Below are positions 13,503 through 20,752 of a DNA stretch of 21,585 bases, piece by piece; within the stretch, counting starts at the first letter, position 1, and every line of letters begins with the position of its first letter. Below the pieces are notes generated by a model. The model was given only the letters and a program-made list of their open reading frames with translations. It made no database searches and had not been told where the DNA came from. The position numbers were made by a program, and so were the translations under genes. Source of the stretch: a virus; the IMG/VR virus record IMGVR_UViG_3300033146_003231, positions 1 through 21,585 of that record; one strand, written 5' to 3'.

Positions 13503-14084
13503 ATGAAAAAAACAATTGTACTTATAAATGGAAAGAAAAGAAGTGGTAAAGATTTTAGTGCTTCTATCTTACATGAAAAATTAGCAGTCAAAAATACTGT
13601 TACTACAATGTCGGTCGCTGGACCAATGAAAAATATAATTTCTACAATTTTTGGAATTAGTTTAGAGCAACTAGACAAATTTAAAAATGAGCCTGAAAAT
13701 TATATGATTAAAATTGATGGTTTTCCAGAATACGAAGGTACAACATTTAGACAAACTTTAACTAGATTTGGTACTGATGCAATGTACCCAGAATTCGGTG
13801 AAAATGTATGGGCAGATTTATTTGTGTCTAAAATTAAAGAATCTAAATCTGATATTATTTTAGTACCCGATTTTAGATATATTAGTGAGCATGTTTCTGC
13901 CTTAGAAACTGGTTTTAACGTTGTAACATTATTCATTAATAATGATGAGTGCGATAGTGTTGATACACATAGAAGTGAAACAGAACTTGATGATTTTCGT
14001 TTTGATTACAGCATAGATAATACTGGTTATAGCGAAAAGCTATATGACTATTTAGATACATTTATTGCAGAGAAATTAACATAG
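13503..14084 (+). CDS. Deoxynucleoside monophosphate kinase (T4 gp1-like)
   Basis: 193 aa. A P-loop GKKRSGKD (residues 10-17) opens the protein after strand TIVLIN. Further family features are FRQTLTRFGTDAMYPEFGEN with VWADLFV, the DFRYISE segment, and THRSETELDD near the C-terminus. Such kinases phosphorylate dNMPs to dNDPs in phage DNA synthesis. It starts after AAAGGAATATA, 11 nt beyond the deaminase gene, and stands just ahead of the polymerase region. Confidence 0.85.
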   Translation: MKKTIVLINGKKRSGKDFSASILHEKLAVKNTVTTMSVAGPMKNIISTIFGISLEQLDKFKNEPENYMIKIDGFPEYEGTTFRQTLTRFGTDAMYPEFGENVWADLFVSKIKESKSDIILVPDFRYISEHVSALETGFNVVTLFINNDECDSVDTHRSETELDDFRFDYSIDNTGYSEKLYDYLDTFIAEKLT

Positions 14085-14191
14085 GTTTAAGTTAAGGTTA
14101 AAGTTAAGGTTAAGTTAAGGTTAAGTTAAGTTAAGGTTAAGTTAAGGTTAAGTTAAGGTTAAGTTAAGGTTAAGTTAAGGTTAAGTTAAGG
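14085..14191 (+). repeat. Tandem array of an 11-bp unit upstream of a promoter
   Basis: About nine copies of GTTAAGTTAAG, with small length variants (12 bp at the left, one 16-bp copy in the middle), run from the kinase stop to the next -10 box. The unit holds two TTAAG steps. It is the same tract found singly or doubly in the other promoters, expanded. No spacers are present, so it is not a CRISPR array. Confidence 0.92.
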
Positions 14192-14206
14192 TTAACACGT
14201 TATAAT
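14191..14206 (+). promoter_or_regulatory. Promoter at the end of the 11-bp array
   Basis: GTTAACACGT-TATAAT, followed by ATAGAAAATAAGGAGGATAT, a very strong ribosome site, and ATG at 14227. It drives the HNH endonuclease and polymerase N-half. Confidence 0.75.
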
Positions 14207-14226
14207 ATAGAAAATAAGGAGGATAT

Positions 14227-14268
14227 ATGAATAAAATAAAAAAACACACTTATTATCACTTGATGTAA
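14227..14268 (+). CDS. Short leader ORF in frame with the HNH endonuclease
   Basis: MNKIKKHTYYHLM-stop follows the best ribosome site in the window (AAGGAGGATAT). The stop (14266-14268) is in the same frame as the endonuclease, whose TTG start lies 6 nt later. It is either a stub of the gene that once stood here, or the true N-terminus interrupted by a stop. Confidence 0.45.
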   Translation: MNKIKKHTYYHLM

Positions 14269-14274
14269 AAAAGC

Positions 14275-14964
14275 TTGATAAAGTTAGATAAATATATAAC
14301 TTTTTGTATTGATAATAATACAAATAATAGTGTAAAAAGTGATTTACATCATATATTACCTAAATCTCAATGGTTATTCCCACAGTTTGCAGACCTAAAA
14401 AATAATTGTTGGAATGGAACTTACTTAACACCAATTAATCATATTAAAGCACATAAATTATTAGCTGAGGCTATTAATCATTTATCAATTGATAAAGCTT
14501 TCACATGTTTATATGATTTTTCTTATGATGTATCTAATATGAATGAAGATGAAATAAATGATATAATTATAAGAGGTAGAAAACATTCTGAAGAAACTAA
14601 GCAAAAAATTAGTAAAAGTAATACTGGAAAATCCAGATTAAAAGGCGAATCTTCACCAAATTTTGGAAATAAACATAGTGATGAAACAAAAAAGAAAATG
14701 TCTAATAATCATGCAGATGTTTCAGGAGATAAAAATCCAATGTATGGGTGTAATAGAAGTGGTGAAGCCGGGCCAAACTTTGGAAATAAGCATAGCGATG
14801 AAGCAAAAAAGAAAATGTCTAATAATCGTAAAAATAAAGGCACAGGAAAAAGAGCAGGATATATTAAAAAAGCAAGCGTATGTATAATTTGCGGCTTAAT
14901 ATCTAGTAGTAATACTATAAGTAAATATCATAATGCTAAATGTAAAGGAAATAATAATGAATAA
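14275..14964 (+). CDS. HNH homing endonuclease with NUMOD3 repeats
   Basis: 229 aa from a TTG start. HNH core: LHHILPKSQWLFPQFADLKN then GTYLTPINHIKAHKLLA. From about residue 100 there are several NUMOD3-type DNA-binding repeats of the form GNKHSDETKKKMSNN, then a zinc-finger-like CIICG...YHNAKC end. Free-standing phage endonucleases have this layout. With the stop at 14266 the start is uncertain; reinitiation after the leader ORF is likely. The last 8 nt overlap the polymerase start, so endonuclease and polymerase are translationally linked. Confidence 0.85.
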   Translation: MIKLDKYITFCIDNNTNNSVKSDLHHILPKSQWLFPQFADLKNNCWNGTYLTPINHIKAHKLLAEAINHLSIDKAFTCLYDFSYDVSNMNEDEINDIIIRGRKHSEETKQKISKSNTGKSRLKGESSPNFGNKHSDETKKKMSNNHADVSGDKNPMYGCNRSGEAGPNFGNKHSDEAKKKMSNNRKNKGTGKRAGYIKKASVCIICGLISSSNTISKYHNAKCKGNNNE

Positions 14965-16870
14965 TTTTTCGGATTTTATGTACGAGAATGTATTTGAAAA
15001 ACCAGACTATTCAGGTAAAAAAGTAAAAAAACAAGTTTGGGCTAGATTATATAACCCCGCTACTAAACAAAGTGACTTTAAAAATGTCACTAGCTACAGC
15101 ATACCACACATTTATCAATATAGTAAAAATGGTCAGTTTGTCTCACATATAGATACTAGCCTAAAATTAACTCCTAAGAAATTCAACGAGATGGATGCTT
15201 TCGATAAATTCGTAAAAGAAATTAAAGTTGAAACTGGAGAAATGGTTCAGATTGAAGTTGATGGTGAAGAATTTGAATTTGAAGAAACTGTATTTGAAGA
15301 TGATGTATATGGATATACAAATAAACCTCACACATTTATTCACAGATATTTTACAGATGCTTTAAAATCAGACCACTTACATCGTACTTGGTTTTTCGAT
15401 ATTGAAACTCGCTCTGGTGTTGTAATACCAAATTCATTCCCGCATTCATATTTAGCCCTAGAAGAAATTTCTATGATACAGATATATGATAACTTTCTTA
15501 AAAGTTATATTGTAATTGGACTAAAAGATTTCACAGGTAAATTTGATGACCCTAAGAATACTAGATTTATTAAAGTTGATACTGAAGCAAAACTGTTAAC
15601 TTTATTTTTGCAACTATTAGAGAAGATGAAACCTAGTATTATTTCTGGTTGGAATAGTATGATGTTTGATATTCCTTATATTACAAATAGAGTCGCACGT
15701 GTATTAGATGGATTTAATGGACCTGTTGATGAGCTTAATAAAAAGAAATCTTATATTGAAATGGATAATGTTAAAAGATTAAGCCCTGTTCGTTCAGTGT
15801 ATGGAAGTTCAGCAAAAACTAAAGATGGAATGGAAGGGGTCACATCGCACTGGCAAGGAATTGCTTTAGTGGATTATCGTGAGCTTACAATTAAATATGG
15901 ATACTTAGGTTTACCAAGTTACTCTTTAGCTAACGTTGCAAGACACTTTGATTTATCACAAAAAATTGACCACTCTCAATATTCTAAATTTGATGATACA
16001 TATACGGGTGAGAATTATTTCATGCCTCTTGAACCAATGGTTGGAGATGAAGTATATGATATTCAGCTAGCATATAAAAATGGTACAGCGACTAAAACAG
16101 AAATGCAACAAGTTGTATATAATAGATTTGTTGATTACTCATTAAGAGATGTCGAGATACTTGTGCAACTTGATGAGATGACAAAATATTTAGCATCACA
16201 ACAAGGTATTGCATATACTTGTTCAGCATCATTTGATGATTGTTGGGGTACAGCTAAACACTGGAGTTCTTATATGTTTACTGAAGCACTTCAAAAACAA
16301 GAAGTCCTTCCGCTAACACAGAGATTCCCAGATAAAGATGTTGTATTCTTGGCTGGTTGGGTTAGAAATATGCCAGGAAAATATGAGTATATTTCTTCAT
16401 TTGACTTTACATCACTGTACCCATCGTTAATTATGGCTTTCAATATTGGAGCTGACGTATATGTGAATGATGAAGAAATGCACCAGGATTTAAAAGACCT
16501 CCGGGCTAAATTCTTTACTTATCACACTATGGAAAATGTTAATAGAGAATTAGTCTTACACGATGGAACTGAAGCAGCTCTTGGTAAAATGGTTCTTAAG
16601 CACAACGGAGAAATCTCAGATTTAGAAGAAGAAACTATTTTCTATAAATCTTTAATCGATAATAAAGATGAGATTTCTGCAGTGTTACAGAAGCACGATG
16701 TTTGTGCTACACCAAATGGATTTTTCTACAGAAAAAATAAAGAATCTCAAAGTTCTATATTAATGAGAAGAAACTTCTTAAATCGTGTAAAAGCGAAACG
16801 TGCTGGTCAAGCTGATGGTGCAGAACTTGAGAAACTTAAAAAAGAAATGCAACATAGAGGCTTATTATAA
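14957..16870 (+). CDS. 43: Family B DNA polymerase, N-terminal half (T4 gp43-like)
   Basis: 637 aa from ATG 14957, which follows AAAGGAAATAATA; an upstream ATG at 14933 adds eight residues without support. Exonuclease motifs are intact: Exo I FFDIETR (D148, E150), Exo II GWNSMMFDIPY (N233, D238), Exo III YSLRDVEI (D398). Polymerase motif A SFDFTSLYPSLI has the metal ligand D483. The frame then ends at LKKEMQHRGLL, in the fingers region ahead of motif B. Motifs B and C are in the gene at 17879. So this chain has the 3'-5' exonuclease and half of the palm, and must join the second chain to polymerise. An antisense endonuclease gene starts right at the break. Confidence 0.92.
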   Translation: MNNFSDFMYENVFEKPDYSGKKVKKQVWARLYNPATKQSDFKNVTSYSIPHIYQYSKNGQFVSHIDTSLKLTPKKFNEMDAFDKFVKEIKVETGEMVQIEVDGEEFEFEETVFEDDVYGYTNKPHTFIHRYFTDALKSDHLHRTWFFDIETRSGVVIPNSFPHSYLALEEISMIQIYDNFLKSYIVIGLKDFTGKFDDPKNTRFIKVDTEAKLLTLFLQLLEKMKPSIISGWNSMMFDIPYITNRVARVLDGFNGPVDELNKKKSYIEMDNVKRLSPVRSVYGSSAKTKDGMEGVTSHWQGIALVDYRELTIKYGYLGLPSYSLANVARHFDLSQKIDHSQYSKFDDTYTGENYFMPLEPMVGDEVYDIQLAYKNGTATKTEMQQVVYNRFVDYSLRDVEILVQLDEMTKYLASQQGIAYTCSASFDDCWGTAKHWSSYMFTEALQKQEVLPLTQRFPDKDVVFLAGWVRNMPGKYEYISSFDFTSLYPSLIMAFNIGADVYVNDEEMHQDLKDLRAKFFTYHTMENVNRELVLHDGTEAALGKMVLKHNGEISDLEEETIFYKSLIDNKDEISAVLQKHDVCATPNGFFYRKNKESQSSILMRRNFLNRVKAKRAGQADGAELEKLKKEMQHRGLL

Positions 16871-17788
16871 ATGATATATTTTATCTAACTCCAATAATAT
16901 ATCATTTTTTACTGATATATTAAACCATTCTGTTCTCCCATCTCCTTCTAATAATGGATTATTATCTAAATTATATTTACGATGATAATAATCCTCATAC
17001 ATATATACATGTGCAAAAAAATATTTTTTTACTATTTTTATATCAGGTATAAATTTTAAGAAAGATTTTATTCGCTCATCTGGTTTCATAGAAACACCTA
17101 TTTTAATCTTATTAAGTTCTTTAGATTCCATTATATATAAATACCCATATCTATAATATTTAGATGGGTCATAATATAAAGAATTTGATAACCCAGTACA
17201 AATTTGAGACCCATTTTTTACCCCATATTTATTCAAACATGATAACTCTTTATTTATTTTAGTCTCTTCTGAACTATTAGCACATTTTCTTCCGCAAAAT
17301 TTTGTGTATTCGCTAGCATGCGAATAAGTGTAAGTTGTTGCTTTTATTTTACAATTTGGGCACATTGGTTTTTTCACTATATTATTTGTAATACAATAAC
17401 CAGCCTCTCTTATACTATTACACCAGTATAACTCTTCTGGAATTATATATTCAATATTTGCTGATGATTTTAATCGTCCATTATTTGTGTAAATATCTTT
17501 CACATTATTTTTGTTAAGCATTTTGGCATCTTTATCTTTAGGCCTTACAATTGACCGTGAACAAGTAGTTGAACAGCATGCACTATAACCTGAGCTCATA
17601 TTCTTAAAATTTAATGGGTTGTTACAATAACATTTTGGTTCTATATCTATATTATTTTTATAACAATATACTGCCTCAATATTAGTCTTATGCCAGGTTT
17701 CTGGGTCTGGGATATATAATAATGATTTAGTTCTACTTATCCTATTGCCAGAAATTATATTTGCGTAATTATTTTTATTTAGTATCAT
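16865..17788 (-). CDS. Homing endonuclease-like protein with T5orf172-type GIY-YIG domain
   Basis: 307 aa. The N-terminal 190 residues have paired cysteine clusters (CYCNNP...CCSTTC; CPNC...FCGRKC) that look like zinc-binding DNA-recognition modules. The C-terminal part (from about residue 213: YRYGYLYIMESKEL, KIKIGVSMKPDERI, YYHRKYN, GDGRTEWFNIS) fits the T5orf172/MUG113 branch of GIY-YIG nucleases. It lies antisense between the two polymerase halves. Its stop shares 6 bases with the end of the N-half gene, which fits an insertion that truncated gene 43. No ribosome site; a TATAAATA box lies 4 nt before the ATG. Confidence 0.8.
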   Translation of the reverse strand: MILNKNNYANIISGNRISRTKSLLYIPDPETWHKTNIEAVYCYKNNIDIEPKCYCNNPLNFKNMSSGYSACCSTTCSRSIVRPKDKDAKMLNKNNVKDIYTNNGRLKSSANIEYIIPEELYWCNSIREAGYCITNNIVKKPMCPNCKIKATTYTYSHASEYTKFCGRKCANSSEETKINKELSCLNKYGVKNGSQICTGLSNSLYYDPSKYYRYGYLYIMESKELNKIKIGVSMKPDERIKSFLKFIPDIKIVKKYFFAHVYMYEDYYHRKYNLDNNPLLEGDGRTEWFNISVKNDILLELDKIYHL

Positions 17789-17792
17789 ATAT

Positions 17793-17800
17793 TATTTATA
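17793..17800 (-). promoter_or_regulatory. TATAAATA four bases before the antisense endonuclease
   Basis: TATAAATA-ATAT-ATG, the same spacing as at 4009-4021. It predicts a leaderless late transcript. Confidence 0.5.
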
Positions 17801-17821
17801 AAATCTCTTTAATCAATAAGA

Positions 17822-17855
17822 GTTTAATAAAAGTTTAAGTATATAATGTTATAAT
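17822..17855 (+). promoter_or_regulatory. TTTAA-phased promoter for the polymerase C-half
   Basis: TTTAATAAAAG and TTTAAGTATATAATG (11 bp apart) lead to TATAAT (17850-17855), then TTAAAGGAACACT and ATG 17879. The second half of gene 43 therefore has its own promoter and ribosome site. Confidence 0.75.
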
Positions 17856-17878
17856 AGTATATGAATTAAAGGAACACT

Positions 17879-19016
17879 ATGAATTTAGAAAATTATTCTG
17901 ATGAAGAATTACTAAAAAAATACAGTGAATTACAGCAATCTAAAGACTTGAATGAAAATATTTCTCAAGTTCTTAAGATTTTGCTTAATTCTTATTATCG
18001 GCAGTCTCAGCATGGGTCATATTACGTACAGTAATGGTAACATAACAGCTTCTAGTATCACTACAGCAGGCCGTATGAGCAATAAGATAGCTTCTATGTA
18101 TGCTAGTAATAAAGTTGCAGGTATGCTTGGTGAGCCCACAGGGACAGATTTAAGATATGTTCCACAAGTAGATACTGATAGTTACTATCTAAATCTAGGT
18201 GATGTTGTTAAAACTAAGATGAGTAATTTCGATAAAGATAAAAAAGTGAAAGCTGTTCTTAAGATTTCTGATACTATTATACTTGAGAGTAATAAAAAAG
18301 CGATGGTAGATATTGCAGAAACATTAAACTTAAGAGATACTAAAGCCTTAAACTTAGAGAATGAAATTATTGCTGATGGATTTGTATCATTAGCAGCTAA
18401 AAGATATTTCGGTCGTAAAGTTGTAGAAGATGGAACTATATTAGCTAAACCTAAAATGAAGTCAACGGGTATATCTCTAGTTTCTAAGAAGACTCCTAAG
18501 TTTTTAAGAGATGCACTTGCACCTGTACTAGAAATTATACTTGATGGTACGAATTCAGATTTGAATAAGTATATCAAAGGGGTCCGAGCAGAATTTGGTG
18601 AGCTAAGTCCTACTGAATTTGCACGTTCAGCAAATGTTAATAATCTTTCTTATAGTCCTGTTGGATTTAAGTACAAGAGACAAAAGGAAGATGGTAAATT
18701 CTTAACAGCCCCAATGGGCTCGCACGCTTCTTTAGAGTTCAATAGATATATTAAAGAAAATAATATGACTGGAAAATACAACCCTATTGAGGTTGGTGAA
18801 GCAGTAAGTTATGTTTATATTAATGAACCTAATGAGAAAAAATTGCATGGCTCTTTAGCTTGGAATGACCCGAACTTTACAGATGATGTAGACTTAAAAG
18901 ATTTTGTATCTTATGCTGAACATTTTCATAAAGATTTTGAGAAGAAAGTTGAGATTGTTGTTAAGCCTATTGGATGGAATATTTATAATAAGACTGAAGA
19001 AATGGAAGTCTGGTAA
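17879..19016 (+). CDS. 43: Family B DNA polymerase, C-terminal half, with a +1 frameshift in motif B
   Basis: The first frame (17879-18034) reads MNLENYSDEELLKKYSELQQ to KILLNSYY and then stops as RQSQHGSYYVQ. Skipping one base (C at 17999) continues as GSLSMGHITYSNG, completing motif B KILLNSYYG. The next frame carries motif C QVDTDSYYLNL (D at 18171 and 18177) and the thumb KPKMKSTGISLVSKKTPKFL, similar to T4 gp43. The shifted product would be about 378 aa, so both halves together total about 1015 aa against 898 for T4 gp43. The skipped base is not in a homopolymer; TAT TAT CGG places a rare arginine codon in the A site. Programmed +1 shift, true mutation or sequence error are all open. Confidence 0.85.
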
Positions 19017-19017
19017 T

Positions 19018-19025
19018 TATAAATA
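19018..19025 (+). promoter_or_regulatory. TATAAATA late-type promoter
   Basis: TATAAATAATAC begins two bases after the polymerase stop and lies 20 nt before the ATG at 19045, with AAAGGGAACA between. Confidence 0.6.
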
Positions 19026-19044
19026 ATACATTAAAGGGAACAAT

Positions 19045-19302
19045 ATGAAATTTAAAGATATATTTGAAAAAAGTTATGATACAAGTGCTATAGAGGATTT
19101 ACTTACTTCAATTGCAAATGAAGAAGGTGGAGCTGCTTTTGACGAAATGGAAGATTGGTTAATTCAGAATGTCGATATTGATATGGATAAAGATGAAGCC
19201 GTACCAGAAGATTATTTAGAAGATATGTATGATGATTTATTTATTGATTTATATAAGTTCTTAGAAAAGAAAAAATTAGTTAAGAATTATAAGGTTAAGT
19301 AA
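19045..19302 (+). CDS. Acidic protein of a paralogous pair, 85 aa
   Basis: MKFKDIFEKSYDTSAIEDLL then an acidic helix (AFDEMEDWLIQNVDIDMD) and a lysine tail. The start MKFKDxxE and the general plan recur in the next ORF, indicating a tandem duplication. Strongly negative, like DNA-mimic or phage tail/baseplate small proteins, but no role can be assigned. A late-type promoter and AAAGGGAACA precede it. Confidence 0.65.
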   Translation: MKFKDIFEKSYDTSAIEDLLTSIANEEGGAAFDEMEDWLIQNVDIDMDKDEAVPEDYLEDMYDDLFIDLYKFLEKKKLVKNYKVK

Positions 19303-19579
19303 ATGAAATTTAAAGATTTATTAGAAAATAATAAAAAAAGCACTTGATGCTATTATTGATATATTAATTGATGGAGCAGAAGATAATTTAGATACAGATT
19401 ATTATGACCCAGATGCAGACCAGGAATATTTTATTAATGATATGATTGATAAAGTTATGGAATGGTCTTCTGATAGCTTAGAAGATGCACTAGATATGGA
19501 ACTAGACGAATTAATGGATTTAGTTTCAGATAACCGTAAGAAGATTGTGAAAACTCTTCTTAAAAAATTAAAAAGATAA
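19303..19579 (+). pseudogene. Frameshifted paralogue of the acidic protein
   Basis: Frame 1 reads MKFKDLLENNKKST-stop. After a run of seven A (19333-19339) the other frame continues ALDAIIDILIDGAEDNLDTD to KIVKTLLKKLKR and stops at 19577-19579. Treating the run as six A, or skipping one base, gives about 91 aa closely analogous to the gene before. There is no ATG near the start of the second frame. A homopolymer sequencing slip or transcriptional slippage are both likely explanations. The stop touches the stop of the antisense endonuclease with no gap. Confidence 0.65.
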
Positions 19580-20296
19580 TTAATTCATATGAACACATAC
19601 TTTATTAAGTATTCCTAATTTTCTAGCGGCAGCATAAGCTCCACTAGAACCCCTCCCAAATTTTGTTCTTGTTGTATATTTTAACGCTTCAATTTTAATA
19701 TTATTTTCACACCATGATATTATTATAGCGGGCATATGCGAGCATACCTCATTCATTATTTTCCTTTTGGAAGCAGCTTGATATGCCATCAAATCATGTT
19801 TACGAAATTCATCTCTAGTTAAATATTTTGATGCTGACATTTTAATATTCGCATTTGTCCAAGTAAATTTTTTAATCATATGACTACATATATTTTTTAA
19901 AATACCTAATTTTAAAGCTGTTTGATAAGCCCCGCCACACTTATTTTTAAATTCGCTTCTATGTTTATATTTTAACGCTTCAATTTTAATATTATTTTCA
20001 TCCCACTTTATTATTCCACCATCTAAACCATTTTCTTCAGTTAAATTTGCCCAATCATTAGAGTCTACTATATTATTTCTTTTAGAAAAATCTAGAGCTA
20101 CTTCTTCTAATAATGGGTCATCTTCATAAAAAATACCGTATAATTCAGTAGTTACATTATAGTTATGCTTCTTAATATGCCTTTTCCAGTATAAACCGGA
20201 ACCCTTGTAGTTATGTATATTTTCATTTATTGTTTTACCGAAATATTTTAATTGTGTTATATTGTGAGTTTTAATATATAGATATACTAGTCGCAT
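19580..20296 (-). CDS. GIY-YIG homing endonuclease with A-Y-x-A-A/C-x-H-M repeats
   Basis: 238 aa. The GIY-YIG domain (residues 1-97: VYLYIKTHN, YFGKTIN, YKGSGLYWKRHIKKHNYNVT, NNIVDSNDWANLTEENGLDG) closely matches the gene at 6925. The C-terminal half consists of three repeats of about 47 residues, each with IKIEALKYK/T-x-R-x-F, an A-Y-x-x-A-x-K-x-x-I stretch and a C-x-H-M end. Such repeats are DNA-binding modules in other phage endonucleases as I recall. An AAGGATA ribosome site and a pseudoknotted leader precede it. Its stop abuts the stop of the convergent frameshifted gene. Confidence 0.85.
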   Translation of the reverse strand: MRLVYLYIKTHNITQLKYFGKTINENIHNYKGSGLYWKRHIKKHNYNVTTELYGIFYEDDPLLEEVALDFSKRNNIVDSNDWANLTEENGLDGGIIKWDENNIKIEALKYKHRSEFKNKCGGAYQTALKLGILKNICSHMIKKFTWTNANIKMSASKYLTRDEFRKHDLMAYQAASKRKIMNEVCSHMPAIIISWCENNIKIEALKYTTRTKFGRGSSGAYAAARKLGILNKVCVHMN

Positions 20297-20305
20297 ATAT
20301 TATCC

Positions 20306-20414
20306 TTATAAATTTAATTATAAGAGGAGTATGCTAGGACTCAAATTATATATGTAGATGGAGTCCTAGCATAGAGCATCTACATATATAATCTCTCTTA
20401 TACTATATTTATAA
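20306..20414 (-). ncRNA. Pseudoknotted leader of a GIY-YIG endonuclease (copy 2)
   Basis: Same plan as 6803-6918. A perfect 16-bp stem joins 20345-20360 with 20377-20392. Its loop element pairs perfectly over 13 bp with downstream sequence (20361-20373 with 20330-20342), making an H-type pseudoknot. Outer pairings are CTCTTATA (20395-20402) with TATAAGAG (20319-20326) and 20407-20414 with 20306-20313. The outer arms are nearly identical to copy 1, but the stem and pseudoknot sequences are entirely different and still pair, which is covariation. TATAAATA (20413-20406) lies in the 5' outer arm. Confidence 0.82.
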
Positions 20415-20417
20415 ATA
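20410..20417 (+). promoter_or_regulatory. TATAAATA on the plus strand, overlapping the antisense copy
   Basis: The palindromic TTTATAAA core makes TATAAATA readable on both strands. On the plus strand it would serve the 25-codon ORF at 20444. Confidence 0.4.
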
Positions 20418-20443
20418 AAGTAATTAAACTTAAAGGAAATGAT

Positions 20444-20521
20444 ATGAATAACTTAATTATAATAACTAGCACAAATAATTTAGATACAAATAATTTCCGT
20501 ACGGAAAACGAACCCGTTTAA
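20444..20521 (+). CDS. 25-aa ORF
   Basis: MNNLIIITSTNNLDTNNFRT-ENEPV after TTAAAGGAAATGAT. The ORF contains a perfect 14-bp palindrome TTTCCGTACGGAAA (20494-20507), and its stop forms part of a terminator-like hairpin. It may be a stub of a gene removed when the neighbouring endonuclease arrived. Confidence 0.35.
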   Translation: MNNLIIITSTNNLDTNNFRTENEPV

Positions 20522-20543
20522 GTAACTCCTTTCAGAGTTACTT
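20520..20543 (+). terminator. Terminator-like hairpin
   Basis: AAGTAACTC (20520-20528), loop CTTTCA, GAGTTACTT (20535-20543): nine perfect pairs followed by a short T run. It closes the plus-strand unit before the non-coding right end. Confidence 0.55.
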
Positions 20544-20599
20544 TAAGGTAACTTTGAATCTCCCAAAAACTTTTCAAATTTACCACCAGAAGCTTATAA

Positions 20600-20696
20600 T
20601 TTAAGCTAAAACTAATGTATAACATGTTATAATAGTACATATAAAGAGAGAGCGTTCAAACGAAACTCCTTCTTGAAAAGAATGAAAATTCTTTTT
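20600..20696 (+). ncRNA. Small promoter-hairpin-terminator unit 1
   Basis: Promoter tracts and TATAAT (20628-20633), a transcript from about 20640 with GAGCGTTCAAACGAAACTC (20650-20668; CGT-TCAA-ACG hairpin inside GAG/CTC), then an AAAAGAAT-GAAA-ATTCTTTT hairpin and T (20676-20696). Predicted RNA is about 57 nt. No ORF. Confidence 0.55.
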
Positions 20697-20752
20697 ATAT
20701 TTAAGCTAACTTTAATGTTAGTTATGGTATAATATAGAATATAAAGGATGAG
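20677..20752 (+). repeat. 76-bp direct repeat, copy 1
   Basis: Identical to 20777-20852 and exactly 100 bp before it. It covers the terminator-like hairpin, the phased tracts, TATAAT (20728-20733) and ATAAAGGATGAG. Confidence 0.95.

Noticed and set aside
13451-13936. Minus-strand ORFs opposite the dNMP kinase
   Set aside because: Shadows of a gene with clear P-loop and family motifs; no ribosome sites.
14085-14191. Possible CRISPR array
   Set aside because: Units of 11 bp are directly adjacent with no spacers.
14663-14887. 74-aa plus ORF in another frame of the HNH gene
   Set aside because: Its internal repetition comes from the NUMOD3 repeats read out of frame.
18185-18577. 130-aa minus-strand ORF opposite the polymerase C-half
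   Set aside because: The plus strand encodes motif C and the thumb in a conserved frame; the minus ORF is a reverse-strand shadow.
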